From the NCBI RefSeq assembly GCF_900148835.1, contig NZ_FRYK01000001.1:1219391-1283390 (forward strand): DNA of 64,000 bases, read 5' to 3'. Within the stretch, counting starts at the first letter, position 1. Each line of letters starts with the position of its first letter. Positions 8,079 to 16,988 of the stretch are shown piece after piece. A program made the translations under genes and the position numbers. Below the pieces are notes generated by a model that worked only from the letters and a program-made list of their open reading frames with translations, was not told the origin of the DNA and ran no database searches. The stretch is from Flavobacterium cucumis. GTDB taxonomy: Bacteria; Bacteroidota; Bacteroidia; Flavobacteriales; Flavobacteriaceae.

Positions 8079-8984
8079 ATGACAATAACAGATCATTATT
8101 TAGAACAACTAGAAAACGAAGCAATTTATATACTTAGAGAAACTGCGGCACAATTTGAGAAACCTGCTTTATTATTTTCTGGAGGTAAGGATTCTATTGT
8201 TTTAGTGCATTTGGCATTAAAAGCATTCCGCCCAGGAAAATTTCCATTTCCATTGGTACATATAGATACGGGTCATAATTTTCCGGAAGCCATTGATTTT
8301 AGAGACTACTTAGCAAACAAAATTGGAGAAAAATTAATCGTTGCTTCGGTAGAAGATAGTATTAAAAAATACAATTTAAAAGAAACAACAGGCCGATTTC
8401 CCTCCAGAAATGCACTACAAACTTATGCGCTTTTAGACGTCATCGAAGAGAATGAATTTGACGCATGCATTGGAGGAGCAAGACGTGATGAAGAAAAAGC
8501 AAGAGCTAAGGAACGTATTTTTTCGGTTCGTGACGATTTCGGGCAATGGGATCCAAAGTTACAACGACCAGAATTATGGGATATTTTAAACGGAAAAGTT
8601 CAAAAAGGGCATAATGTTAGAGTTTTTCCAATAAGCAATTGGACTGAATTGGATGTTTGGAATTACATTAAAAAATATAATGTTGAATTACCTAGTTTAT
8701 ATTTTGCACACTTTAGAGAGTGTATTGTTCATCAAGATAAATTGGTGGCGACTTCAAAATTCATTCAACCTTTAGAAAATGATGTTGTGGTGACTGAAAA
8801 AGTACGATACAGGACTGTTGGTGATATGACTTGTACTGCAGCAGTTTCTTCTGAAGCATCAACTATTCAAGATATTATTGATGATATCATTCAAACCAGA
8901 GTTAGCGAAAGAGGGCAAACTAGATTGGATGATCAACTCTCGGAAGCAGCCATGGAAGATCGAAAAAAACAAGGCTATTTTTAA
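8079..8984 (+). CDS. cysD: Sulfate adenylyltransferase subunit 2
   Basis: Small catalytic subunit of ATP sulfurylase, which makes APS from sulfate and ATP. The PP-loop SGGKDS lies at residues 34-39. The family-typical GGARRDEEKARAKERIFS (about 127-145) and C-terminal RVSERGQTRLDDQ segments are present. At 301 residues it is full length. It lies between cysH and cysN; the gap to the cysN ATG is 24 bp, so the two subunits are made together. Confidence 0.97.
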   Translation: MTITDHYLEQLENEAIYILRETAAQFEKPALLFSGGKDSIVLVHLALKAFRPGKFPFPLVHIDTGHNFPEAIDFRDYLANKIGEKLIVASVEDSIKKYNLKETTGRFPSRNALQTYALLDVIEENEFDACIGGARRDEEKARAKERIFSVRDDFGQWDPKLQRPELWDILNGKVQKGHNVRVFPISNWTELDVWNYIKKYNVELPSLYFAHFRECIVHQDKLVATSKFIQPLENDVVVTEKVRYRTVGDMTCTAAVSSEASTIQDIIDDIIQTRVSERGQTRLDDQLSEAAMEDRKKQGYF

Positions 8985-9008
8985 TCTTAAAACTTGAAAA
9001 CAAAGAAA

Positions 9009-10247
9009 ATGAACACATTACGATTTATAACAGCAGGAAATGTAGACGATGGGAAAAGTACATTAATTGGTCGACTGCTTTACGATTCTGATAGCATTCA
9101 CACAGATCAACTAGGTGTTTTGCAAAAACAAACGAAACAAGAAGGCGTTGATTTCGATTTGTCATTAATTACGGATGGCCTTAGAGCAGAACGTGAGCAA
9201 GGTATAACAATTGATGTAGCTTATAAATATTTTTCAACTAAGAAAAGAAAATTTATCATTGCCGATGCTCCAGGTCACGAGCAGTATACCCGAAATATGA
9301 TTACAGGAGCTTCCAATTCCGATTTGATTGTTATTCTTGTCGATGCTCGAAAAGGAATTACCGAACAAACAAAGCGTCATGCAAGTATTGGTTCTTTAAT
9401 GGGAATTAAAAAAGCTATTATTGCCGTCAATAAAATCGATCTACTTAATTATTCTGAAACTATTTTCAATCAAATTAAAGCTGATTTCGAAGCTATTAAA
9501 TCCGAATTAAATTATAACGAAATTAGTTATATACCAGTTAGTGCTTTGGTTGGGGATAATATCGTAACAAGTTCTGAAAACACACCCTGGTACCAAGGAA
9601 AAGCATTATTAGAAACTCTAGAAGATATAGTAATTGAAACCACATTAAATCTAGAATCTCGTTTTCAGGTGCAATGGGTCATACGTCCAAAAGATGAAGT
9701 AAATCACGATTATCGAGGTTATGCTGGTTTAGTTTTAAGTGGAAGTTACAAAGTAGGTGATGAGATAACCATTTTGCCTGCAAGAATGACAACAAAAATT
9801 GTAAAAATCGAAAACAATTTAAATGCAACCGATGTTGCAAAAGCAGGAGACAACGTGGTATTGCATTTTGAGAATAATATTGATATCAGTAGAGGAGATA
9901 CTATTGTCCTTTCAAATCAATTACCAACTGAGTCCAATCAAATTAGTACTTGGATTTCTTGGTTAGATAATGCCCAACTTCAATTAGGGAAAACCTATTT
10001 ACTACAGCATCGATTTAAAAATGTAAGAGTTAAGATCCAATCAATTAATCAAAAATGGAATATTAACGAATGGCAATTCACAGCAACGGAAGAAATCAAA
10101 TTAAATGACATTGCTCAGATAACTTTAAAAACCAATCAACCCTTGTTTTTTGATGCTTTTGATAAAAATGCAAAATCTGGAAATGCTATTCTAATTGATG
10201 AAACCACATTTAATACGGTAGGTGCTTTAATGTTTTTAGAAAATTAA
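9009..10247 (+). CDS. cysN: Sulfate adenylyltransferase subunit 1 (GTPase)
   Basis: Regulatory GTPase subunit of ATP sulfurylase, related to EF-Tu. Visible G motifs are GNVDDGKST (10-18), DAPGHEQY and NKID. The EF-Tu-like beta-barrel domains follow. The ATG at 9009 is preferred over a TTG five codons upstream because the conserved N-terminus begins MNTLRFITAGNVDDGKS. There is no fused CysC kinase domain, in keeping with an APS-reducing CysH. The stop codon overlaps the cysE start by one base (TAATG), which suggests translational coupling. Confidence 0.95.
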   Translation: MNTLRFITAGNVDDGKSTLIGRLLYDSDSIHTDQLGVLQKQTKQEGVDFDLSLITDGLRAEREQGITIDVAYKYFSTKKRKFIIADAPGHEQYTRNMITGASNSDLIVILVDARKGITEQTKRHASIGSLMGIKKAIIAVNKIDLLNYSETIFNQIKADFEAIKSELNYNEISYIPVSALVGDNIVTSSENTPWYQGKALLETLEDIVIETTLNLESRFQVQWVIRPKDEVNHDYRGYAGLVLSGSYKVGDEITILPARMTTKIVKIENNLNATDVAKAGDNVVLHFENNIDISRGDTIVLSNQLPTESNQISTWISWLDNAQLQLGKTYLLQHRFKNVRVKIQSINQKWNINEWQFTATEEIKLNDIAQITLKTNQPLFFDAFDKNAKSGNAILIDETTFNTVGALMFLEN

Positions 10248-11080
10248 TGAATATGAGCCAATCCAATTTTAATAGCGAATTATTATTCCAAAGAAATTTA
10301 AAAGAAAAGCAAAACTTTCTTGATAAAACCAAAGCTGAGAATTGGCTGGAAAATTTATTTACATGGTTGTTTTGTACTCAAGAAGAATGTCTAGATTTCA
10401 ATACTTTTAAAGAAAAGGAATTGATTTTAAGAAATGAGTTGCAAATATTGTTGAAGCAATCAGAAGTTATTTCGGTAATAGATTTTACAACCAGTTTTTT
10501 CGAGAGTTTAGTTGCAATTCATTCCGATTTGTTGTCAGATTTAGAAGCTATTTTAGACTTTGATCCAGCCGCAAAATCAAGAGCCGAAGTGCTTCTAGCT
10601 TATCCTGGTTTTTTTGCCATTTTCGTTTATCGAATTGCAAATTATTTATGGGTGCATAAAGTAAATATTTTACCTAGAGTGCTTTCAGAATTGGCACACA
10701 GTAAAACAGGTATTGATATTCATCCTGGAGCCAACATAGGAAAGCGATTTTTTATCGATCATGGAACTGGAATTGTAATTGGTGAGACAGCAAAAATTGG
10801 AAACAATGTTAAAATTTATCAAGGTGTAACACTCGGGGCATTAAGTGTAAGTAAAGACAAAGCTAAAGAAAAACGACATCCTACAATTGAAGATGATGTA
10901 ATAATTTATGCCAATGCCACAATTTTAGGAGGAAATACAACTATTGGAAAAGGAGCCATAATTGGCGGAAATGTTTGGATAACTGAATCCGTTCCTGCAC
11001 AGTCGCTAGTTTATCATAAAAGCGAAATCATCGTGAAAACAAAAATAGAGTACAATAACATTATCGATTTTAGTATTTAA
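10247..11080 (+). CDS. cysE: Serine O-acetyltransferase
   Basis: Makes O-acetylserine, the carbon skeleton for cysteine. The N-terminal half is helical. From about residue 160 the left-handed beta-helix hexapeptide repeats begin (HPGANIGKRFFIDHGTGIVI, then GETAKIGNNVKIYQGVTLGA), with the active-site His of DHGTG. The 277 residues match the longer epsC-like bacterial form. An alternative ATG lies at 10253. It overlaps cysN by one base and is followed after 18 bp by cysteine synthase, so both steps to cysteine are adjacent. Confidence 0.95.
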   Translation: MNMSQSNFNSELLFQRNLKEKQNFLDKTKAENWLENLFTWLFCTQEECLDFNTFKEKELILRNELQILLKQSEVISVIDFTTSFFESLVAIHSDLLSDLEAILDFDPAAKSRAEVLLAYPGFFAIFVYRIANYLWVHKVNILPRVLSELAHSKTGIDIHPGANIGKRFFIDHGTGIVIGETAKIGNNVKIYQGVTLGALSVSKDKAKEKRHPTIEDDVIIYANATILGGNTTIGKGAIIGGNVWITESVPAQSLVYHKSEIIVKTKIEYNNIIDFSI

Positions 11081-11098
11081 AAATAAAAACTTAGTAAG

Positions 11099-12010
11099 AT
11101 GAAAGTAAATAATATCTTAGAAACCATTGGAAATACACCAGTTGTAAAATTAAATAAGCTTTTTGGAGCTAATAAAAATGTATTTCTAAAATTAGAACGC
11201 ACGAATCCAGGTAACAGTATAAAAGATAGAATTGCTTTAGCAATGATTGAAGATGCTGAAGCAAAAGGATTGCTAAATTCAAACAGCGTGATTATTGAAC
11301 CAACTTCTGGAAACACCGGAATTGGATTGGCCTTAGTAGCAGCTGTGAAAGGTTACAAAGTAATTTTGGTAATGCCAGAATCGATGAGTGTAGAACGCAG
11401 AAAATTAATGGAAATTTATGGTGCCGAATTCGATTTAACCCCACGCGAAAAAGGGATGAAAGGTGCTATTGAAAGAGCTTCAGAATTAGTTTCACAAACA
11501 CCAAATGCATGGTCTCCTTCACAGTTTAAAAATCCAGCAAATGTTGAAGTACATCAAAAAACAACTGCTCAAGAAATTTTAGCCGATTTTCCAAATGGAT
11601 TAGATTATATTATTACTGGAGTAGGAACTGGTGGGCATATTTCAGGAGTGGCAGCAGTTGTAAAAGAAAAATTTCCAAATGCAAAAGTTATTGCTGTAGA
11701 ACCAGAATTGTCACCAGTTTTGAGCGGAGGAAGTCCGGCTCCTCATCCGCTTCAAGGTATTGGCGCAGGTTTTGTTCCTGAAAATTATCACGAAAATTTA
11801 ATAGATGAGGTTATTCAAGTTTCAAAAGAAGAAGCTTTTGAATTCACCCGAAAAATTGCCAAGCAAGAAGGGGTTTTAGTAGGAATTTCGACAGGTGCCT
11901 CATTGGCAGCAGTGGCAAAAAAAGTAGCCTCATTACCTGATGATGCTGTAGTGTTAACCTTTAATTACGATATAGGAGAACGCTATCTTTCCATAGAAGG
12001 ATTGTTCTAA
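11099..12010 (+). CDS. cysK: Cysteine synthase (O-acetylserine sulfhydrylase)
   Basis: PLP enzyme that joins sulfide to O-acetylserine to give cysteine. SIKDR carries the PLP lysine (Lys42), TSGNTG (69-74) is the substrate loop, and GVGTGGH binds the PLP phosphate. At 303 residues it is a normal CysK/CysM length. Whether CysK or CysM is the better name cannot be settled by eye. It directly follows cysE. The product cysteine is the likely signal for the leader-peptide attenuator at the head of the operon. Confidence 0.93.
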   Translation: MKVNNILETIGNTPVVKLNKLFGANKNVFLKLERTNPGNSIKDRIALAMIEDAEAKGLLNSNSVIIEPTSGNTGIGLALVAAVKGYKVILVMPESMSVERRKLMEIYGAEFDLTPREKGMKGAIERASELVSQTPNAWSPSQFKNPANVEVHQKTTAQEILADFPNGLDYIITGVGTGGHISGVAAVVKEKFPNAKVIAVEPELSPVLSGGSPAPHPLQGIGAGFVPENYHENLIDEVIQVSKEEAFEFTRKIAKQEGVLVGISTGASLAAVAKKVASLPDDAVVLTFNYDIGERYLSIEGLF

Positions 12011-12090
12011 AAATCAGTGATTTATTGTAGAGATTTCACTCCGATTTAAATACGGAGCAGCCATTTCTATGCCTAATTTTAAAAAAAACA

Positions 12091-12909
12091 ATGATACAAA
12101 TAGCAAAAAAAGCAAAGGTGATTTTAGCAGGAGCCGGTCCCGGTGATCCCGATCTAATAAGTCTTAAGGCCCTTAAATACTTGCAAACTGCAGATGTAGT
12201 TTTAACCGATAGATTAGTTTCGCCTGAATTAATTGAAAAGTATGCGCGTAAAGATGCAGATGTAATTTATGTTGGCAAACAATGCTCTAAAGGAATTTGG
12301 ACACCACAAAAAGATATTAATGAACTTATTGTTGAGTTTGCATTGCAAGATAAATTAGTGTTAAGATTAAAAGGAGGTGATGCCACTCTATTTTCTAATA
12401 TTTTAGATGAATTACATGCAGTAAAAAGTAATAATATTCCATATGAAATTATCCCGGGAATTTCAGCTGCTTTTGGTGCGGCTTCTTACACAGGAATTCC
12501 TTTAACAGCCAGAGAATATTCAAGAGGAGTGCGTTTTTTAACCTTGTATGATTTAAATTCCGTGAAGAAAAATCAGTGGCAAGATTGGGCAACAACTGAG
12601 GATACTTTGGTTTTTTATATGAGTGGTCAACGATTAGATGTGTTGACAAAACAGCTTTTAAATTTCGGAATTGATACTTCTAAAGGAGTTGCTGTAGTGC
12701 AACAAGCGACTACTCCAAATCAAAAAACAACTGTGTTTTCTTTTGAAGAAATAGAAAATAAATCTTTACCAGAATTCGAATATGTTCCCACCTTATTAAT
12801 AATCGGTAAAGTTGTGAATTTGTATCATGATTTTGCATGGTTTGCCGAGAAAAACTCATCCGATTCCTATTTTGATAACCATAAAAATATTTACCAAAAT
12901 GCTATCTGA
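12091..12909 (+). CDS. cobA: Uroporphyrinogen-III C-methyltransferase
   Basis: SAM-dependent enzyme that methylates uroporphyrinogen III twice to precorrin-2, the first step to siroheme, the cofactor of sulfite reductase. GAGPGDPDLISLKAL (14-28) and the LRLKGGDATLF motif are those of the SUMT family. Length 272 is normal. The next siroheme steps are supplied by the CysG-like half of the fusion gene at 16989. Its end overlaps the start of cysJ (12899), indicating coupling. The 80-bp gap before it has a CTCCG/CGGAG hairpin but no strong terminator. Confidence 0.93.
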   Translation: MIQIAKKAKVILAGAGPGDPDLISLKALKYLQTADVVLTDRLVSPELIEKYARKDADVIYVGKQCSKGIWTPQKDINELIVEFALQDKLVLRLKGGDATLFSNILDELHAVKSNNIPYEIIPGISAAFGAASYTGIPLTAREYSRGVRFLTLYDLNSVKKNQWQDWATTEDTLVFYMSGQRLDVLTKQLLNFGIDTSKGVAVVQQATTPNQKTTVFSFEEIENKSLPEFEYVPTLLIIGKVVNLYHDFAWFAEKNSSDSYFDNHKNIYQNAI

Positions 12910-14560
12910 ATCTAAACTATCACTATTACAACAATTGGTGCAAAATGCATCAACAGAAGAAATTATTTGGACAAAGGGCTATTTAGCTGGGTTTTTAGAT
13001 AAGAATCTAATTAAAAATATAGTTCCATCTATTGAAAACCATACTGCGGTTACTGTAAAACCTTTAATCATTTATGGAACTGAAACAGGAAATTCTAAAA
13101 AAGTAGCTTCTAGTTTGTTGGCTAATTTCAAGAAGAATAAAATTCAAGCTAAAGCGATTGATGTGTTCCAGTTTGATATTGCAAAATTAGAAAAAGAAAA
13201 TTTAGTTCTTTTCGTAATGAGTACACAAGGCGAGGGCGAATTCCCTCAAAACGCGATAAGTTTTTACGAAAGTTTAAAAATGTCAAATCTTAATCTTAAT
13301 AAAGTTTCTTTCGCTGTTTTAGGACTTGGAGATTCTTCATATTCGCTATTTTGTAATGCAGGGGTTTTGTTAGATGAAGTTCTATTAGAAAAAGGAGCAA
13401 ATCGTTTATTACCCTTGGTAAAAGCGGATGTTGATTTTGCAGAAACAGTTTCAATCTGGGAATCAGATTTGCAAGAAGTGCTTCAAAATTTTGGTTCAAA
13501 TGTAACTAATGAAATGAAACCAGTGAGCTCAACTGTTGCCTCTGGTAAGAAAAATTATTTAGGAAAAATCAGTCACAAGGTAGTGTTGAACGATACAGGT
13601 TCAAACAAAGAAACCTATCATATAGAAATTGAATCAGATGACGAAATTAGTTATGAACCCGGCGATGCTTTAGGTGTTTTTCCGAGAAATAAAGAAGAAG
13701 AAATAAAAGCAATTGCAACTTATTTTAATGAAGAAAATTATTCAATTCTTGCGGATAAAAATATTCGAGGTTTATCAAAGAAATCATTAGAAGCTTTTTC
13801 AAAATTGTTTGAATTACAAATTATCGAAGATAGAGCTAATTTATTAGATGTGATTCAAAAATACCAACCTAAGAAAGTGAAATTTGAAGAAATAATTGCT
13901 TTGCTTTTACCAATTGCACCAAGATTGTATTCCATTTCTTCGTCTTCGGAAGCGCATGACGGACAGGTACATTTAACTGTAAATCTGAATAAGTTTAAAG
14001 TAGGTGAGGAAATAAAATCGGGTTTAGCATCAGAGTTTTTAGCTGATTTCCCTTTAGGTGAACCAATGGATTTCTACATCCATAAAAATCAAAATTTCCG
14101 ACTGCCAAGTAAAGAAACAGATATTATTATGATTGGACCAGGTACAGGAATTGCACCATTCAGAAGTTTTTTAGCAGAAAGAGATGTCACTGGCGCCGAA
14201 GGTAAAAACTGGTTATTTTTTGGGGAGCAACATTTTGTGCTCGATTTTTATTATCAAACCGAAATCCAAGAATGGTTGACTACAGGTGTGCTGACCAAAT
14301 TAGATACGGCATTTTCAAGAGATCAAGAACGTAAAATTTATGTGCAAGACAGAATTCGAGAAAAAGCAAAAGCGTTTAATAATTGGTTAGAAAACGGAGC
14401 AAGTATTTACATCTGCGGACAAAAAAATCCAATGAGTCAAGATGTAGAGCAGGCCATTGTTGAGGTTATTTCAAAAGAGCGAAATATCACAGTAAGTGAA
14501 GCTAAACAAATTTTGGAAGAATTAGAAAATCAAGGAAAATATCAAAAAGACGTGTATTAA
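12899..14560 (+). CDS. cysJ: Sulfite reductase flavoprotein subunit
   Basis: Carries electrons from NADPH to the sulfite reductase haemoprotein. The 553-residue protein has an N-terminal helix, a flavodoxin domain (about 60-195; YGTETGNSKKVA, STQGEGEFP, GLGDSSY), then an FAD domain (RLYSISSS) and an NADPH domain (GPGTGIAPFRSFL, CGQKNPM). The ATG at 12899 is chosen because upstream in-frame sequence lies inside cobA and is unlike the family. It overlaps cobA by 11 bp. Bacteroidetes versions like this are often annotated simply as a flavodoxin/sulfite reductase. Confidence 0.93.
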   Translation: MLSESKLSLLQQLVQNASTEEIIWTKGYLAGFLDKNLIKNIVPSIENHTAVTVKPLIIYGTETGNSKKVASSLLANFKKNKIQAKAIDVFQFDIAKLEKENLVLFVMSTQGEGEFPQNAISFYESLKMSNLNLNKVSFAVLGLGDSSYSLFCNAGVLLDEVLLEKGANRLLPLVKADVDFAETVSIWESDLQEVLQNFGSNVTNEMKPVSSTVASGKKNYLGKISHKVVLNDTGSNKETYHIEIESDDEISYEPGDALGVFPRNKEEEIKAIATYFNEENYSILADKNIRGLSKKSLEAFSKLFELQIIEDRANLLDVIQKYQPKKVKFEEIIALLLPIAPRLYSISSSSEAHDGQVHLTVNLNKFKVGEEIKSGLASEFLADFPLGEPMDFYIHKNQNFRLPSKETDIIMIGPGTGIAPFRSFLAERDVTGAEGKNWLFFGEQHFVLDFYYQTEIQEWLTTGVLTKLDTAFSRDQERKIYVQDRIREKAKAFNNWLENGASIYICGQKNPMSQDVEQAIVEVISKERNITVSEAKQILEELENQGKYQKDVY

Positions 14561-14561
14561 T

Positions 14562-14589
14562 GTAAAGATGCGATTTATCACGTCTAAAA
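14562..14589. repeat. Small palindromic repeat between cysJ and cysI
   Basis: AGATGCGAT and ATCACGTCT (14566-14585) form a palindrome with one mismatch and a wobble. It resembles the dispersed agacgcgat..atcgcgtct palindromes I recall from flavobacterial intergenic regions. It lacks a T-tract, so it should not end the operon. Confidence 0.45.
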
Positions 14590-14599
14590 TGAAAAGAAA

Positions 14600-16246
14600 A
14601 TGAGCGAAAAATTATCACCTATAGAAGCTATCAAGACCAAAAGTGATGGTCTTAGAGGAACATTAAAAGAAAGTATAGATTTAGACAATCATACAGGTAA
14701 TGTCCGTCCAGACGACGAAACATTAGTAAAGTTTCACGGAATGTATGTACAAGACGACCGCGATCGAAGAGCAGAAAGAGCTACCAAAAAATTAGATAAA
14801 TTGTATTCATTTATGATTCGCTTACGAATTCCAGGCGGTGTAATCTCAGCAGAACAATGGTTGGCCACTCATGAAATTTCGGAACAATTCGGAACAGGTA
14901 CGTTGAAAATTACAACAAGGCAAACGGTACAATTACATGGTTTGTTAAAACATCAATTAAGACCAACGATTCAAGCTTTCAATACTGCAAAACTGGATTC
15001 AATTGCTGCTTGTGGCGATGTCAACAGAAATGTAATCGTGAGTTCACATCCTCAAATTTCTCCAATCCATCAACAGATTTACGAATATGCAGATAAAATT
15101 TCAACTTTATTACTACCTAAAACACAATCTTATTATGAGGTTTTTATCGATGGTGAAAAAATTTATGAGCGTTCTGCAGAAGCCGATCCTTTGTATGAAG
15201 ATAGATATTTGCCAAGAAAATTTAAAATTGCAATTGCTATTCCGCCGAGTAATGATGTTGATGTTTTTGCAAATGATATTGGATTGATTGCTGTAATTGA
15301 AAATGATGTGTTGAAAGGATTCAATATTGCAATTGGTGGAGGATTGGCTACAACACATGGAAATCCAAATACATATGCGCGTTTGGGAAGTATTATTGGG
15401 TTTACCGATACGGAAGAAAAAACATTAAAATCAGTGTATGAAATTCTTACCGTACAACGTGATTTTGGAAATCGCGTGGATAGAAAATTATCTCGACTAA
15501 AATATACAGTAGATAAATTAACGGTGGAAGGTTTCAAAAAAGAATTAGAAAGCAGAATTGGATTTGATTTGTTACCAGCGCAACCTTTTAAATTTACCGA
15601 AAGAAACGATCGTTTTGGTTGGGAACAAAATCATCAAGGTAGTTGGTTTTATACATTGTTTGTAGAGCATGGGGTAGTGAAGCCTTATCAAAAGCAATTT
15701 TTATATGAATTAGCACAATTAAAGATTTCAAACTTTATTTTTTCGGGTAATCAAAATCTGATTTTAGGAGAAATTAATGATGAAGATAAGTCAAAAGTTG
15801 AAGCATTATTAGTCGCTCACGATATTGAAAAACAAGTAAGTGCACTTCGGAAAAGTTCCATGGCTTGTGTTGCTTTACCAACATGCCCATTGGCCTTAGC
15901 AGAGGCGCAACGCTATTTGCCAGAATTAGTTACTAAAATTGAACCTTTATTAGAAAAACATGGTTTAACAGAGGATGAAATTTCAATACGAATGACGGGT
16001 TGTCCAAACGGTTGTGGTAGACCTTATGTAGCTGAATTAGGTTTTATTGGAACTGGTGCTGGACAATATAATTTCATGTTGGGAGGTGATAGATATGGAG
16101 AAAGATTGAATTTTTTATATAAAGAAAAGCTAACAGAAAGTCAAATTTTAGAAGAAGTGGATAGTTTGTTTTCAAATTATGTAGCTAATAAAACAATTGA
16201 TGAAACATTTGGAGATTTTGCTTTTAGAACCTTTTTTAAAGATTAA
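14600..16246 (+). CDS. cysI: Sulfite reductase haemoprotein subunit
   Basis: Six-electron reduction of sulfite to sulfide at a coupled siroheme-[4Fe-4S] centre. The four cluster cysteines are visible as CVALPTC (Cys423, Cys429) and CPNGC (Cys468, Cys472). Arg/Lys-rich active-site segments such as TLKITTRQTVQLHG are also present. At 548 residues it is normal for CysI. It follows cysJ after 39 bp, and cobA and the CysG-like fusion in the same operon supply the siroheme. The alternative, an assimilatory nitrite reductase, is unlikely in this context. Confidence 0.95.
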   Translation: MSEKLSPIEAIKTKSDGLRGTLKESIDLDNHTGNVRPDDETLVKFHGMYVQDDRDRRAERATKKLDKLYSFMIRLRIPGGVISAEQWLATHEISEQFGTGTLKITTRQTVQLHGLLKHQLRPTIQAFNTAKLDSIAACGDVNRNVIVSSHPQISPIHQQIYEYADKISTLLLPKTQSYYEVFIDGEKIYERSAEADPLYEDRYLPRKFKIAIAIPPSNDVDVFANDIGLIAVIENDVLKGFNIAIGGGLATTHGNPNTYARLGSIIGFTDTEEKTLKSVYEILTVQRDFGNRVDRKLSRLKYTVDKLTVEGFKKELESRIGFDLLPAQPFKFTERNDRFGWEQNHQGSWFYTLFVEHGVVKPYQKQFLYELAQLKISNFIFSGNQNLILGEINDEDKSKVEALLVAHDIEKQVSALRKSSMACVALPTCPLALAEAQRYLPELVTKIEPLLEKHGLTEDEISIRMTGCPNGCGRPYVAELGFIGTGAGQYNFMLGGDRYGERLNFLYKEKLTESQILEEVDSLFSNYVANKTIDETFGDFAFRTFFKD

Positions 16247-16976
16247 AAACCATTTAAAATTAGCATTGGTTGTATCAGTGCTACTTTTTCAAAATAGTTA
16301 TGGTCAGAAAAAGATACAACATCAAAAATTGATTTGGTACGGCTATTATAATACGCTGCAATTGAATCCAAATTGGAAACGCTATTCAGAAATACAAGAG
16401 CGTCATTTTATTAATCCAATTGCGCAACATCAGTTGGTTTTTAGAGCTAATATTGAAAGGAAATTATTAAATAATTGGTCTACACTATTGGGAATGACTT
16501 TGTTTTTACAAAGTCCACAAAATTTAAATTCCACATCTGATTTAATGGTTCCAGAACTTCGGCCAAGTGTTGGTTTTGTAAATTTTGAGCGTTTTGGGTT
16601 ATTAAAAATGAACCATAAATATCAGATGGAAGCCCGCTTTTTTCACAATCAAGTAAATGGAGAATTGACATCGGGATATACTTTTTCAAATTTTCGTTTT
16701 CGATACCAATTGTGTTTCGATTATCCATTGCTAAGATTTGATGAATCTGATAAAATTATTCTAAAAATAAAAGACGAATTAATGTTAAATATTGGGAGTC
16801 AGATAGTAAAAAACACCTTTGATCAAAACCGAATTTATTTGGGTTTGAATTATGTAATTACTTCAAAATTAGCTTTTGAAGTTGGATACATGAATTGGTT
16901 TCAACAACAACAAAATGGAACAGATTATTATGATAGAAACATATTACGATTTTCAATTTTTCACATCATTTCTTAA
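16197..16976 (+). CDS. DUF2490-like outer-membrane protein in the sulfate operon
   Basis: A 259-residue protein with a hydrophobic N-terminal segment ending in NSYGQ (signal peptide), then a beta-rich body (WKRYSEIQERHFINP; VFRANIERKLLNNWSTLLGM) ending in phenylalanine, as in small outer-membrane barrels. It fits the DUF2490 family. The only ATG starts lie 50 bp inside cysI and would give an unusually long charged n-region. A more natural signal peptide would begin at an ATT codon (16242) overlapping the cysI stop. Its place between cysI and the siroheme/TSUP fusion suggests a link to sulfur anion transport, but that is inference. Confidence 0.65.
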   Translation: MMKHLEILLLEPFLKIKNHLKLALVVSVLLFQNSYGQKKIQHQKLIWYGYYNTLQLNPNWKRYSEIQERHFINPIAQHQLVFRANIERKLLNNWSTLLGMTLFLQSPQNLNSTSDLMVPELRPSVGFVNFERFGLLKMNHKYQMEARFFHNQVNGELTSGYTFSNFRFRYQLCFDYPLLRFDESDKIILKIKDELMLNIGSQIVKNTFDQNRIYLGLNYVITSKLAFEVGYMNWFQQQQNGTDYYDRNILRFSIFHIIS

Positions 16977-16988
16977 ATAGAACTAATT

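Noticed and set aside
15087..15537. Alternative ORFs inside cysI on both strands
   Set aside because: They are shadows of the haemoprotein gene with no recognisable domain or start context.
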